NCBI GenBank assembly: GCA_023399455.1
Contig: JAEWPN010000002.1
Coordinates: 1 to 6,906, forward strand
Direction: 5' to 3'
Length of the DNA stretch: 6,906 bases
Origin: Bacillota bacterium
GTDB taxonomy: Bacteria; Bacillota; Clostridia; Lachnospirales; Lachnospiraceae
Shown here: one piece after another, positions 1 to 4,851 of the stretch
Layout: the number at the start of each line of letters is the position of its first letter
Position numbering within the stretch: the stretch's first letter is position 1
The notes under the pieces: generated by a model
Database searches by the model: none
What the model saw: the letters and a program-made list of their open reading frames with translations, nothing else
Told to the model about the DNA's origin: nothing
Made by a program: the position numbers and the translations under genes

Positions 1-120
1 TTTCCGGATTTCGACGTGCGCAATTTCGGACATTCCAAATTCAGTTCCTTTGTCAACTCGCTGAATATTTTAGACTGCGAGCAGGAGAAGAACATTGTCC
101 GGTTCAAAATGAAGAAATAG
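1..120 (+). CDS. C-terminal end of a NYN/OST-HTH (LOTUS) domain protein, cut by the window edge
   Basis: Frame 1 is open from the first base to a TAG at 118-120 and gives 39 residues. The stretch FPDFDVRNFGHSKFSSFVNS resembles the end of an OST-HTH/LOTUS domain, where a 'P-x-FD-x-R-x-[YF]G-x-x-[KR]-[FL]' pattern is followed by a short helix and a final strand ending in basic residues. OST-HTH domains usually follow a NYN (PIN-like) nuclease domain in bacterial proteins and are thought to bind RNA. The nuclease part would lie upstream of the window and cannot be checked here. The gene converges on the ASCH-like gene with only 8 bases between their stops, and no clear hairpin terminator is visible in that gap. 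The family call rests on a short piece, so it is probable but not certain. Confidence 0.65.
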   Translation, partial: FPDFDVRNFGHSKFSSFVNSLNILDCEQEKNIVRFKMKK

Positions 121-128
121 CTGGCAAT

Positions 129-587
129 CTATTTTTTAAATTTGCTATGCTCATAGTTATAAGGAATGCTGGTGCCCGCCACAACGTCCTCTATTTTTTC
201 GAGAATGAGCCAATCGTCCATATTGCCCTGATGGTCAAAGGCGAGGGGCGTTATTTGCCGTAAATTTTCTAATTCCACTAGACAAAGGCATTTTTTATGC
301 CACCGGACCTTTTGCGACGGGGAAAGGCAGAGCTTATCCTGATTATCCGCCATAATTTTTGCGATTTCCTCTTCTGCCAGCTTTACATAGTTTTGTACAT
401 CCTTTACGGTCGCCATTGCAGAAATGCTTGCGGTCCCCTTTTTCATCAGATATAGAGTTTCCCCTGGAAATACCCGGCTATGGGGAATCTTTCTTCCGGC
501 GGCGCCTCGAATTAACATGCGCTGGTCCCCGGAAAGGATTTTTTCAAGCTCCATCTCCTTGTCATTGCAGTAAACCAAATGAACCAT
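129..587 (-). CDS. ASCH/PUA-like small protein, translationally coupled to the AraC regulator
   Basis: The protein has 152 residues. I start it at the ATG at 587-585, not at the upstream ATG at 620. The internal ATG has an AAGGAG ribosome site (596-601) at 8-nt spacing, and it shares a base with the stop of the upstream gene (TAATG). Residues 14-65 (KILSG, an Arg at 27, the PGETLYLM turn, then strands with small residues) fit the ASCH/PUA-like barrel pattern, in which a K/R-rich loop precedes a 'pGd-x-l-l' turn. A conserved-looking RWHKKCLCLVE block (95-105) and FDHQGNMDDW (117-126) follow. ASCH domains are linked to RNA or nucleotide binding, and some members are RNases or amidohydrolases. 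No activity can be assigned here. There are no membrane or signal segments. The overlap with the AraC-GyrI gene implies joint expression, so the two probably respond to the same signal. The family call is moderate and the function unknown. Confidence 0.6.
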   Translation of the reverse strand: MVHLVYCNDKEMELEKILSGDQRMLIRGAAGRKIPHSRVFPGETLYLMKKGTASISAMATVKDVQNYVKLAEEEIAKIMADNQDKLCLSPSQKVRWHKKCLCLVELENLRQITPLAFDHQGNMDDWLILEKIEDVVAGTSIPYNYEHSKFKK

Positions 588-1444
588 TATAAATTCTCCT
601 TTCTGATGACGGGTATCCAAATTTCATATTTGGCATTTTCAGGGTCGGGAGAGAGATAAACCTCGATATCCGGTGCATTGCCATATTCGTATCCCGAGGA
701 GGGAAGCCATTCCGTGACAATTCTTTTTTCTAATTCCTGGATAGACAAGAACTGTCCTTCTCCGCTGAATATAGCCCACGTTGCAGCAGGGACCGTGTAT
801 TCCTCAAAGTCCTCCGGCGCAGGCAGGGTGCTTGCAGCTGCGATATAGTATTTCCACTGTTTAAGCTCGTTACAGGCACTGACCCCCAATATGCCCATAG
901 GCTGTATGTTCATGAATGAAGCGAGCATAGGTATCGTACCATTTACGGCAGCTTCCTGCCACATTTGCGGAACGATTTCAAAGTTTTCTTCAATATCCTG
1001 ATGGAGCGGTTTAGAGACTCCTATAATTTTAAATGCGTCTTTCTTTTCGATTCTGTAATTCATTTCCGCTTCTCCTTTAATTGTTATTTTGAAGCTGATA
1101 GGAGGATAGGCTTTTAGGCTGATTCCCTCTGTTCTTGCCTGAGAAGGCGCTATGCCGTGAATGTTTTGAAATGCACGGTTAAATGCGGTGGGCGAATCAT
1201 AGCCGTATTTAAGGGCAATATCAATAATCTTCTCATTCCCGCCCTGTATATCCGCTGCGGCGAGGGACATCCGTCTCCTGCGGATATATTCGGAAAGCGG
1301 CACTCCAGCCATATAAGAGAACATTCTCTGAAAGTGATAGGTGGAGCAGCAGGCTATCCTTGCAAGCTTGTCATAGTCGATATCCTTTTTCAAATGTTCT
1401 TCTATATAATTTATAGCGCTGTTAAATCGTTCTATCCATTCCAT
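587..1444 (-). CDS. AraC-family regulator with C-terminal GyrI-like effector-binding domain
   Basis: The protein has 285 residues. Residues 8-105 form the double helix-turn-helix of the AraC/XylS family. The first HTH is around 26-45 (KLARIACCSTYHFQRMF), and the second carries the family signature around 73-97 (IIDIALKYGYDSPTAFNRAF). Residues 129-281 form a GyrI-like (SHS2-fold) small-molecule domain ending in the typical YEIWIPV block (273-279), where Glu274 matches the acidic residue conserved in drug-binding pockets of this superfamily. The architecture is that of the Rob-like multidrug/stress regulators, and the order DNA-binding first, effector second, is intact. The ATG at 1444 has an AAGGAG site (1452-1457) at 7 nt. 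The stop overlaps the ATG of the ASCH-like gene. It is divergent from the WYL regulator across 181 bases. The ligand is not predictable; planar or cationic toxic compounds are typical for the family. Confidence 0.93.
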   Translation of the reverse strand: MEWIERFNSAINYIEEHLKKDIDYDKLARIACCSTYHFQRMFSYMAGVPLSEYIRRRRMSLAAADIQGGNEKIIDIALKYGYDSPTAFNRAFQNIHGIAPSQARTEGISLKAYPPISFKITIKGEAEMNYRIEKKDAFKIIGVSKPLHQDIEENFEIVPQMWQEAAVNGTIPMLASFMNIQPMGILGVSACNELKQWKYYIAAASTLPAPEDFEEYTVPAATWAIFSGEGQFLSIQELEKRIVTEWLPSSGYEYGNAPDIEVYLSPDPENAKYEIWIPVIRKENL

Positions 1445-1497
1445 AGTTTAGCTCCTTATGCTCTTAGTTTACTTAATACTAATCATTTAATCCTCTC

Positions 1498-1526
1498 TTT
1501 TCATGCACCAAAATGAGAGTTAAAAT
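1498..1526 (+). promoter_or_regulatory. Possible promoter for the rightward WYL regulator
   Basis: TTTTCA (1498-1503) and TAAAAT (1521-1526) are separated by 17 bases. The -10 matches 5 of 6 and the -35 matches 4 of 6. The predicted start near 1533 would give a leader of about 90 bases before the chosen ATG at 1626. This candidate sits beside the leftward candidate, so the two genes probably share one control region. Confidence 0.35.
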
Positions 1527-1582
1527 AAATTTATCAAGAATACAGACCGTTGTAAAGCGAATTACATGCAGAAAGCATGCAT
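1502..1582. repeat. Three CATGCA motifs in the divergent control region
   Basis: CATGCA occurs at 1502-1507, 1565-1570 and 1576-1581. The last two are 11 bases apart, about one helical turn, and the last is part of the palindrome ATGCAT (1577-1582). The first overlaps the candidate -35 of the WYL gene. This is compatible with a regulator-binding site but not proof of one. Confidence 0.35.
1528..1556 (-). promoter_or_regulatory. Possible promoter for the leftward AraC-ASCH pair
   Basis: Read leftward, TTTACA (1556-1551) is followed after 17 bases by TAAATT (1533-1528). The -35 matches 5 of 6 consensus bases and the -10 only 4 of 6. It lies about 80 bases before the AraC start codon and overlaps the divergent control region. 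It is the best pair I found, but weak. Confidence 0.3.
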
Positions 1583-1625
1583 TGCTGAGAAGGTCGTGAA
1601 CAGTATCGTAAAGAGGCAGATGAAT

Positions 1626-2603
1626 ATGCAGATTAACAGATTATTCGAAATTATATACATATTATTGGATAAAAAGACGGTTACGGCGGCAGAGCTTGCG
1701 GAGCACTTTGAAGTGTCCGTCCGGACGATATTCAGGGATATAGATACACTTTCCCAGGCAGGAATCCCGATTTATACCATGAAAGGAAAAGGAGGAGGAA
1801 TCCGGCTTACGGAGAACTACGTGCTGAATAAGTCGGTGCTTACACTGCAGGAGCAGCAAATGATTATGCAGGCCCTTCATGGAATGAATGCGGTGCGGGA
1901 AGAGGAGATAAGGCCGGCGCTTTCTAAGTTGTCCGCGCTTTTTGGCGGAGAACAGGAGGATTGGATAGAGATAGAATTTTCTTCGTGGAACTCGGATGAT
2001 GGGGTGAGCCAGAGATTCATAATACTGAAGGAAGCAATTTTTGCCCATAAGAGGGTGACTTTTATATATAGCGGAGCGAACGGAACGAGCAGCAGGCGTC
2101 TCGCGGAGCCCTTGAAGCTCGTCTTCCGTGCCAGCTCGTGGTATCTCTATGCATGGTGCATGGACAAAGCAGACTTCCGGTTTTTTAAATTGAGCCGTAT
2201 GGAGGAACCGCGGGTATTGGAGGAATATTTTGAGAAGAGGAAAAAGCCGGTTGTTCAAGGCAATCCGGTTTCCAAATACAATGCGGATTCCCCAGATGGT
2301 TCGACTTCAAACGTGGAAAAAGAAGCAGCAGGTGCAAAAAATATATATGCGGATGATATGATAACCGTAACAGCTCTTATTTCCGACAATAAGGCATACC
2401 GCATACTGGATGAAATGGATAAAAAGGATGTGGAAAAGCTCGAGGACGGCAGTTACAAGGTACGGATGCTCATGCCGGAGAACGATTGGCTGTACCAGCA
2501 TCTTCTGACCTTCGGAGCAGATTTGAAAATACTTGGCCCGGAAAGGGTAAGAGATAGAATGATAAAAGAGTTAGAAAATGCTTTGAAACAATATCAAATA
2601 TGA
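1626..2603 (+). CDS. YafY/WYL-domain transcriptional regulator with N-terminal HTH
   Basis: From the ATG at 1626 the protein has 325 residues. I prefer this start to ATGs at 1566 and 1620 because the family begins with 'M-x-x-x-RLFEIIYILLDKK' and because AGAGG (1612-1616) sits 9 nt before it. Residues 1-60 are a DeoR/HTH_11-type winged helix (LAEHFEVSVRTIFRDIDTL is the recognition region, KGKGGGIRL the wing). Residues 128-195 are the WYL domain, with the name-giving Trp172-Tyr173-Leu174 and the following FRFFKLSRM. Residues about 245-322 are the WCX C-terminal domain (ITVTALI, then ILGPERVRDRMIKELE). WYL domains bind nucleic acids or small ligands and control DNA-repair, defence and stress genes. 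Between WYL and WCX lies an unusually long polar linker (about 205-242). The next gene, 121 bases on and in the same direction, encodes a GyrI-like protein that this regulator probably controls. Confidence 0.92.
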   Translation: MQINRLFEIIYILLDKKTVTAAELAEHFEVSVRTIFRDIDTLSQAGIPIYTMKGKGGGIRLTENYVLNKSVLTLQEQQMIMQALHGMNAVREEEIRPALSKLSALFGGEQEDWIEIEFSSWNSDDGVSQRFIILKEAIFAHKRVTFIYSGANGTSSRRLAEPLKLVFRASSWYLYAWCMDKADFRFFKLSRMEEPRVLEEYFEKRKKPVVQGNPVSKYNADSPDGSTSNVEKEAAGAKNIYADDMITVTALISDNKAYRILDEMDKKDVEKLEDGSYKVRMLMPENDWLYQHLLTFGADLKILGPERVRDRMIKELENALKQYQI

Positions 2604-2638
2604 CATATTGATGTCATATTATTCATGCTATTATGAAT
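2597..2638. promoter_or_regulatory. Twin inverted repeats upstream of the stand-alone GyrI-like gene (probable operator/promoter)
   Basis: Dyad 1 has perfect 10-bp arms, AATATGACAT (2597-2606) and ATGTCATATT (2611-2620), around a 4-base spacer. Dyad 2 follows at once with 6-bp arms, ATTCAT (2621-2626) and ATGAAT (2633-2638), around 6 bases. A possible -35 TTGATG (2608-2613) lies in dyad 1, and possible -10s, TATTAT (2629-2634) or TATGAA (2632-2637), lie in dyad 2 at 15 or 18-bp spacing. Dyad 1 covers the WYL stop codon. No T-run follows, so this is a better operator than terminator. Confidence 0.55.
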
Positions 2639-2650
2639 CCATACAAAGTG

Positions 2651-2720
2651 AAAGGAGGATTTCGGAATTATAAACCGGATGAGTCCAAGAAGCAATAAAA
2701 ATAATGTAAGGAGAGAATGA
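2651..2720 (+). other. Orphan ribosome-binding site with a 13-codon reading frame before the GyrI-like gene
   Basis: AAAGGAGG (2651-2658) is the best Shine-Dalgarno sequence nearby, yet no ATG, GTG or TTG stands at normal distance. The first in-frame candidate is the ATG at 2679, about 20 nt away, giving MSPRSNKNNVRRE and a TGA at 2718-2720, four bases before the real ATG at 2725. It may be a leader peptide, a relic of a longer gene, or chance. Confidence 0.2.
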
Positions 2721-2724
2721 GAGT

Positions 2725-3180
2725 ATGGATTATCAAATCGTAACATTGAAAGAAAAAAAGGTCATGGGATTGAATGCGCGGACGAGCAACGTCGATCCGG
2801 CAATGGGTGAAATCATTGGCGGGCTCTGGGAACGTCTTTTTGGGGAAGGGTTGTTTGATGCAATACCGGACAAAACAGGGGAAAGCTCCATCGGACTTTA
2901 TTCGGATTATGAGGAAGGTGCGGCCGGGAAATACGACATAACCGTGGGCTGCGAAGTTAACAGTTCGGACAATGTCCTTAAGGATATGGTACTTAAAGTA
3001 ATTCCTGAAGGACACTATGCGAAGTTCGTAATTATCGGCGATATGTCTGCGGTGGGTAAATCCTGGGGTGATATATGGGCGGCGGACCTGAAGAGGACAT
3101 TTACCGGTGATTTTGAGGAGTATGTGAGTGTCAGGGAAAATGGAGAATATGAAATTCATATTTATATTGCGGTAGAATAG
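2725..3180 (+). CDS. Stand-alone GyrI-like (SHS2) effector-binding domain protein
   Basis: This 151-residue protein consists only of a GyrI-like/AraC effector-binding domain, with no DNA-binding part. Visible family blocks are the opening DYQIVTLKEKKVMGL, the helix with GGLWERLF (32-39), GLYSDYE (57-63) followed by YDITVGCEV (70-78), PEGHYAKFVIIGD (94-106), WGDIWAADLKRTF (114-126), and the closing YEIHIYIAV (142-150), which parallels the end of E. coli SbmC/GyrI. Glu143 is the conserved acidic residue. Its length matches SbmC-type proteins. Known members bind toxins or drugs, inhibit gyrase, or hydrolyse reactive cyclopropanoid compounds. Which role applies here is unknown. AAGGAG (2708-2713) lies 11 nt before the ATG, slightly far. 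The gene follows the WYL regulator and converges on rarA, with 20 bases between stops and no clear terminator. Confidence 0.85.
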   Translation: MDYQIVTLKEKKVMGLNARTSNVDPAMGEIIGGLWERLFGEGLFDAIPDKTGESSIGLYSDYEEGAAGKYDITVGCEVNSSDNVLKDMVLKVIPEGHYAKFVIIGDMSAVGKSWGDIWAADLKRTFTGDFEEYVSVRENGEYEIHIYIAVE

Positions 3181-3200
3181 TTGTGAGTGGAGTCGTCGGA

Positions 3201-4514
3201 TTAGCCTTCTTTCCATTTCTTGACCGCTTCTAATTTTTTCTTAGCCTCCTTCTCAGCACCTTGCTCGGTAGGCCGGTAGTATGAGCGCCCTTTCAAAGAG
3301 TCCGGCAGACATTCCATACGGGCAACCTTTTCCGGCGTATCGTGTGCATACTCATAGCCCTCTCCGTAGTGCAAATCCTCCATGAGTTTGGTAGGTGCAT
3401 TGCACAGATGGAGAGGAACCGGCTGCGCAATCGTATGAAGGGCGTCGTGTCGGCATTCCCCGTAGGCAATATAAAGAGCGTTGGACTTAGGTGCCAGGGA
3501 GAGATAGGTGACGGCGTGGGCGAGATTCACATTGCATTCGGGCATACCTATAAAATGGCAGGCCTGATAAACGGAGACGGCAAGCGGCAAAGCCTGACTG
3601 TCCGCGATTCCTACATCCTCACTGGCAAAGCGGATGAGCCTCCTGGCCACGTACAAAGGGTCTTCTCCTGCTTCCAGCATTCTCGACAACCAATAAATAG
3701 CGGCGTCGGGATCACTGTTTCTCATAGACTTGTGCAGCGCAGATATGAGATTGTAGTGCTCCTCGCCGTTTTTATCATATAATAAGGACTTTTTGCTGAT
3801 ACACTGCTCCAAGCCTTCCTTTGTCACCGTAATTTTCCCCGTCCCCACTTCTCCGTTGGTAACTGCCATTTCTAAAGTATTAAGTGCCGTTCTGGCATCT
3901 CCGTTTGCAAAGACGGCGATAGCTCTTAACAGCTCATGCGAAATATCGATTTGTGTCTGTCCGAAGCCGGAAGGGCTATGGATAGCGTTTCCCAGTAACT
4001 GTACAAGATTGTCGACAGTAAGACCCTGCAAAACAAATACCTTCAGTCGGGATAGCAAAGCGGAATTGATTTCAAAAGAGGGGTTTTCTGTAGTTGCACC
4101 GATCAGCGTGATGCTCCCTTTTTCCACAAAGGGGAGAAAGGCATCCTGCTGCGCCTTGTTGAATCTATGGATCTCATCCACGAACAAAACCGTCTTAAGC
4201 CCCATAGCCCGGCTGTTCTCGGCCTGAGCCATCACTTCCTTAATCTCTTTGATCCCGCTGGTCACTGCGCTGAAATTAATGAACGATGCACGGGTCTTTT
4301 TTGCTATAATATTGGCGAGGGTGGTCTTGCCTACTCCGGGAGGACCCCAGAAGATTATGGAAGAAATTTGGTCGTGGTCGATGAGCTGGCGTAATAATTT
4401 GCCTTCGCCAAGAAGATGCTCCTGCCCGATGAAATCTTCCAGAGAATCGGGACGCAGACGACTGGCCAGAGGCCCTGCCACACTGCGGTTATCGAAAAGA
4501 GAAAGTTGTTCCAT
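3201..4514 (-). CDS. rarA: Replication-associated recombination protein RarA (MgsA), AAA+ ATPase
   Basis: From the ATG at 4514 the protein has 437 residues. The upstream ATG at 4586 is rejected because it lies before the predicted promoter start, while AGGTGA (4519-4524) precedes 4514. The N-terminus MEQLSLFDN is followed by the RarA core: PLASRLRPDSLEDFIGQEHL (15-34), Walker A GPPGVGKT (57-64), Walker B VLFVDEIH (109-116), sensor 1 GATTENPS (139-146) and an arginine-finger candidate at Arg156. The C-terminal oligomerisation region has the family blocks DPLYVARRLIRFASEDVG and GMPEC...YLSLAPKSN. RarA is a cytoplasmic clamp-loader-like ATPase that acts at stalled forks and single-stranded gaps. 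Length and all motifs are normal, so it should be active. It appears to be transcribed alone from the promoter at 4558-4586 and probably lies under LexA control. Confidence 0.96.
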   Translation of the reverse strand: MEQLSLFDNRSVAGPLASRLRPDSLEDFIGQEHLLGEGKLLRQLIDHDQISSIIFWGPPGVGKTTLANIIAKKTRASFINFSAVTSGIKEIKEVMAQAENSRAMGLKTVLFVDEIHRFNKAQQDAFLPFVEKGSITLIGATTENPSFEINSALLSRLKVFVLQGLTVDNLVQLLGNAIHSPSGFGQTQIDISHELLRAIAVFANGDARTALNTLEMAVTNGEVGTGKITVTKEGLEQCISKKSLLYDKNGEEHYNLISALHKSMRNSDPDAAIYWLSRMLEAGEDPLYVARRLIRFASEDVGIADSQALPLAVSVYQACHFIGMPECNVNLAHAVTYLSLAPKSNALYIAYGECRHDALHTIAQPVPLHLCNAPTKLMEDLHYGEGYEYAHDTPEKVARMECLPDSLKGRSYYRPTEQGAEKEAKKKLEAVKKWKEG

Positions 4515-4537
4515 AATGTCACCTGAATTCCTGAATA

Positions 4538-4551
4538 CAAACATTTGTTCT
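4538..4551 (-). promoter_or_regulatory. Probable LexA (DinR) box over the rarA start site
   Basis: Read leftward the site is AGAACAAATGTTTG. It has the GAAC-N4-GTTY core of Gram-positive LexA boxes, and it fits the B. subtilis pattern CGAACRNRYGTTY at every position except the first (A for C). It begins about where transcription should start (near 4551), just past the -10, a position where a repressor would block RNA polymerase. Confidence 0.65.
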
Positions 4552-4557
4552 GATAAA

Positions 4558-4586
4558 ATAATATCACGTTTTCGAAATGATTGCAA
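4558..4586 (-). promoter_or_regulatory. rarA promoter, sigma-A type with extended -10
   Basis: Read leftward, TTGCAA (4586-4581) is followed after 17 bases by TATTAT (4563-4558). A TG one base before the -10 (4566-4565) makes it an extended -10. The spacing is ideal, and the start codon lies about 37 bases past the expected start. It lies between the tRNA terminator and rarA, so rarA need not rely on tRNA read-through. Confidence 0.7.
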
Positions 4587-4600
4587 TGAAATCCGGAAAT

Positions 4601-4647
4601 AAAAAAAGTACCAACCCCATGACGCTTAGGTCACAAAATCAGTACTT
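4601..4647 (-). terminator. Rho-independent terminator of tRNA-Lys, G·U-rich stem
   Basis: In the leftward RNA the arms 4647-4630 and 4623-4606 pair over 18 continuous positions around a 6-base loop (CUAAGC), and a run of U follows (4605-4601). Seven of the 18 pairs are G·U wobbles, five of them consecutive. The stem starts four bases after the tRNA 3' end. In the opposite strand the same seven positions become A·C mismatches, so it works only leftward. Confidence 0.8.
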
Positions 4648-4651
4648 GGCG

Positions 4652-4724
4652 TGCGCCGCCAGGGGCTCGAACCCTGGACACCCTGATTAAGAGTCAGGTG
4701 CTCTACCAACTGAGCTAGCAGCGC
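4652..4724 (-). tRNA. tRNA-Lys (anticodon CTT)
   Basis: Read leftward, all arms fold. The 7-bp acceptor stem GCGCTGC/GCGGCGC has one T·G pair. The D arm is GCTC...GAGC. The anticodon stem CCTGA/TCAGG encloses the loop CTCTTAA, with CTT at the anticodon position. The variable loop is 5 bases (GTGTC), and the T arm CAGGG-TTCGAGC-CCCTG follows. It reads the lysine codon AAG. The length is 73 nt with discriminator A73. The next bases are CGCCA, so the CCA end is not encoded and must be added by nucleotidyltransferase. The gene has its own promoter and terminator and stands alone, not in a tRNA cluster. Confidence 0.97.
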
Positions 4725-4751
4725 AAAATGTAAAACATTATTTATGTCACG

Positions 4752-4781
4752 TTTACAACGCAAGTGTTATTATAGTATAAT
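4752..4781 (+). promoter_or_regulatory. Promoter of the tatD-lacI-type operon
   Basis: TTTACA (4752-4757) and a perfect TATAAT (4776-4781) are 18 bases apart; shifted by one base, TTACAA gives 17. Transcription would start near 4788, about 64 bases before the tatD ATG. The -10 lies one base from the -10 of the opposing tRNA promoter. Confidence 0.65.
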
Positions 4782-4797
4782 GTCTTTTAGTTTGCAA
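4769..4797 (-). promoter_or_regulatory. tRNA-Lys promoter
   Basis: Read leftward, TTGCAA (4797-4792) is followed after 17 bases by a perfect TATAAT (4774-4769). The start would be near 4762, leaving a leader of about 38 bases for RNase P to remove. Confidence 0.8.
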
Positions 4798-4799
4798 GC

Positions 4800-4817
4800 A
4801 CTTTTTAAAAAAAAAGT
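4800..4817. promoter_or_regulatory. A/T tract upstream of the tRNA -35, possible UP element
   Basis: An ACTTTTT...AAAAAGT inverted repeat with nine consecutive A lies two bases beyond the tRNA -35. Read leftward it is T9 then A5, the type of A/T-rich tract that binds the RNA polymerase alpha subunit upstream of strong stable-RNA promoters. It is also in the tatD leader, where it would form only a weak hairpin. Confidence 0.4.
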
Positions 4818-4851
4818 CAATTTATAAATATATGAAAGCAGGAAAGCAAAG

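Noticed and set aside
588..620. Longer N-terminus for the ASCH-like protein from the ATG at 620
   Set aside because: It would overlap the AraC gene by 34 bases, while the ATG at 587 has AAGGAG at ideal spacing.
1566..1625. Longer N-terminus for the WYL regulator from the ATG at 1566
   Set aside because: The extra 20 residues do not fit the family start, and the ribosome site fits the ATG at 1626.
3146..3162. 17-bp palindrome AATATGAA-A-TTCATATT near the end of the free GyrI-like gene, close to the AATATGACAT half of the upstream dyad
   Set aside because: The same 10-mer AATATGAAAT also occurs, leftward, at 630-621 in the AraC-GyrI gene. In both places it encodes the conserved YEI of the GyrI-like C-terminal strand, so protein homology explains it better than an operator.
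2668..3216. Long antisense reading frame opposite the GyrI-like gene, and similar antisense frames opposite WYL, rarA, tatD and the LacI-type gene
   Set aside because: They show no recognisable domains, are unusually rich in His, Phe and Cys, and mirror well-supported genes.
3198..3239. Weak hairpin GGATTAG...CTAAT followed by six T, a possible rightward terminator after the GyrI-like gene
   Set aside because: It has only five Watson-Crick pairs plus wobbles, a loop of about 25 bases, and lies inside rarA coding sequence.
4515..4586. Longer N-terminus for RarA from the ATG at 4586
   Set aside because: It would place the promoter and LexA box inside the gene; the MEQLSLF start has its own ribosome site.
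4581..4797. Identical TTGCAA -35 with a 17-bp spacer in both the rarA and tRNA-Lys promoters, considered as a shared regulatory signal
   Set aside because: TTGCAA is a common near-consensus -35, and the flanking bases differ.
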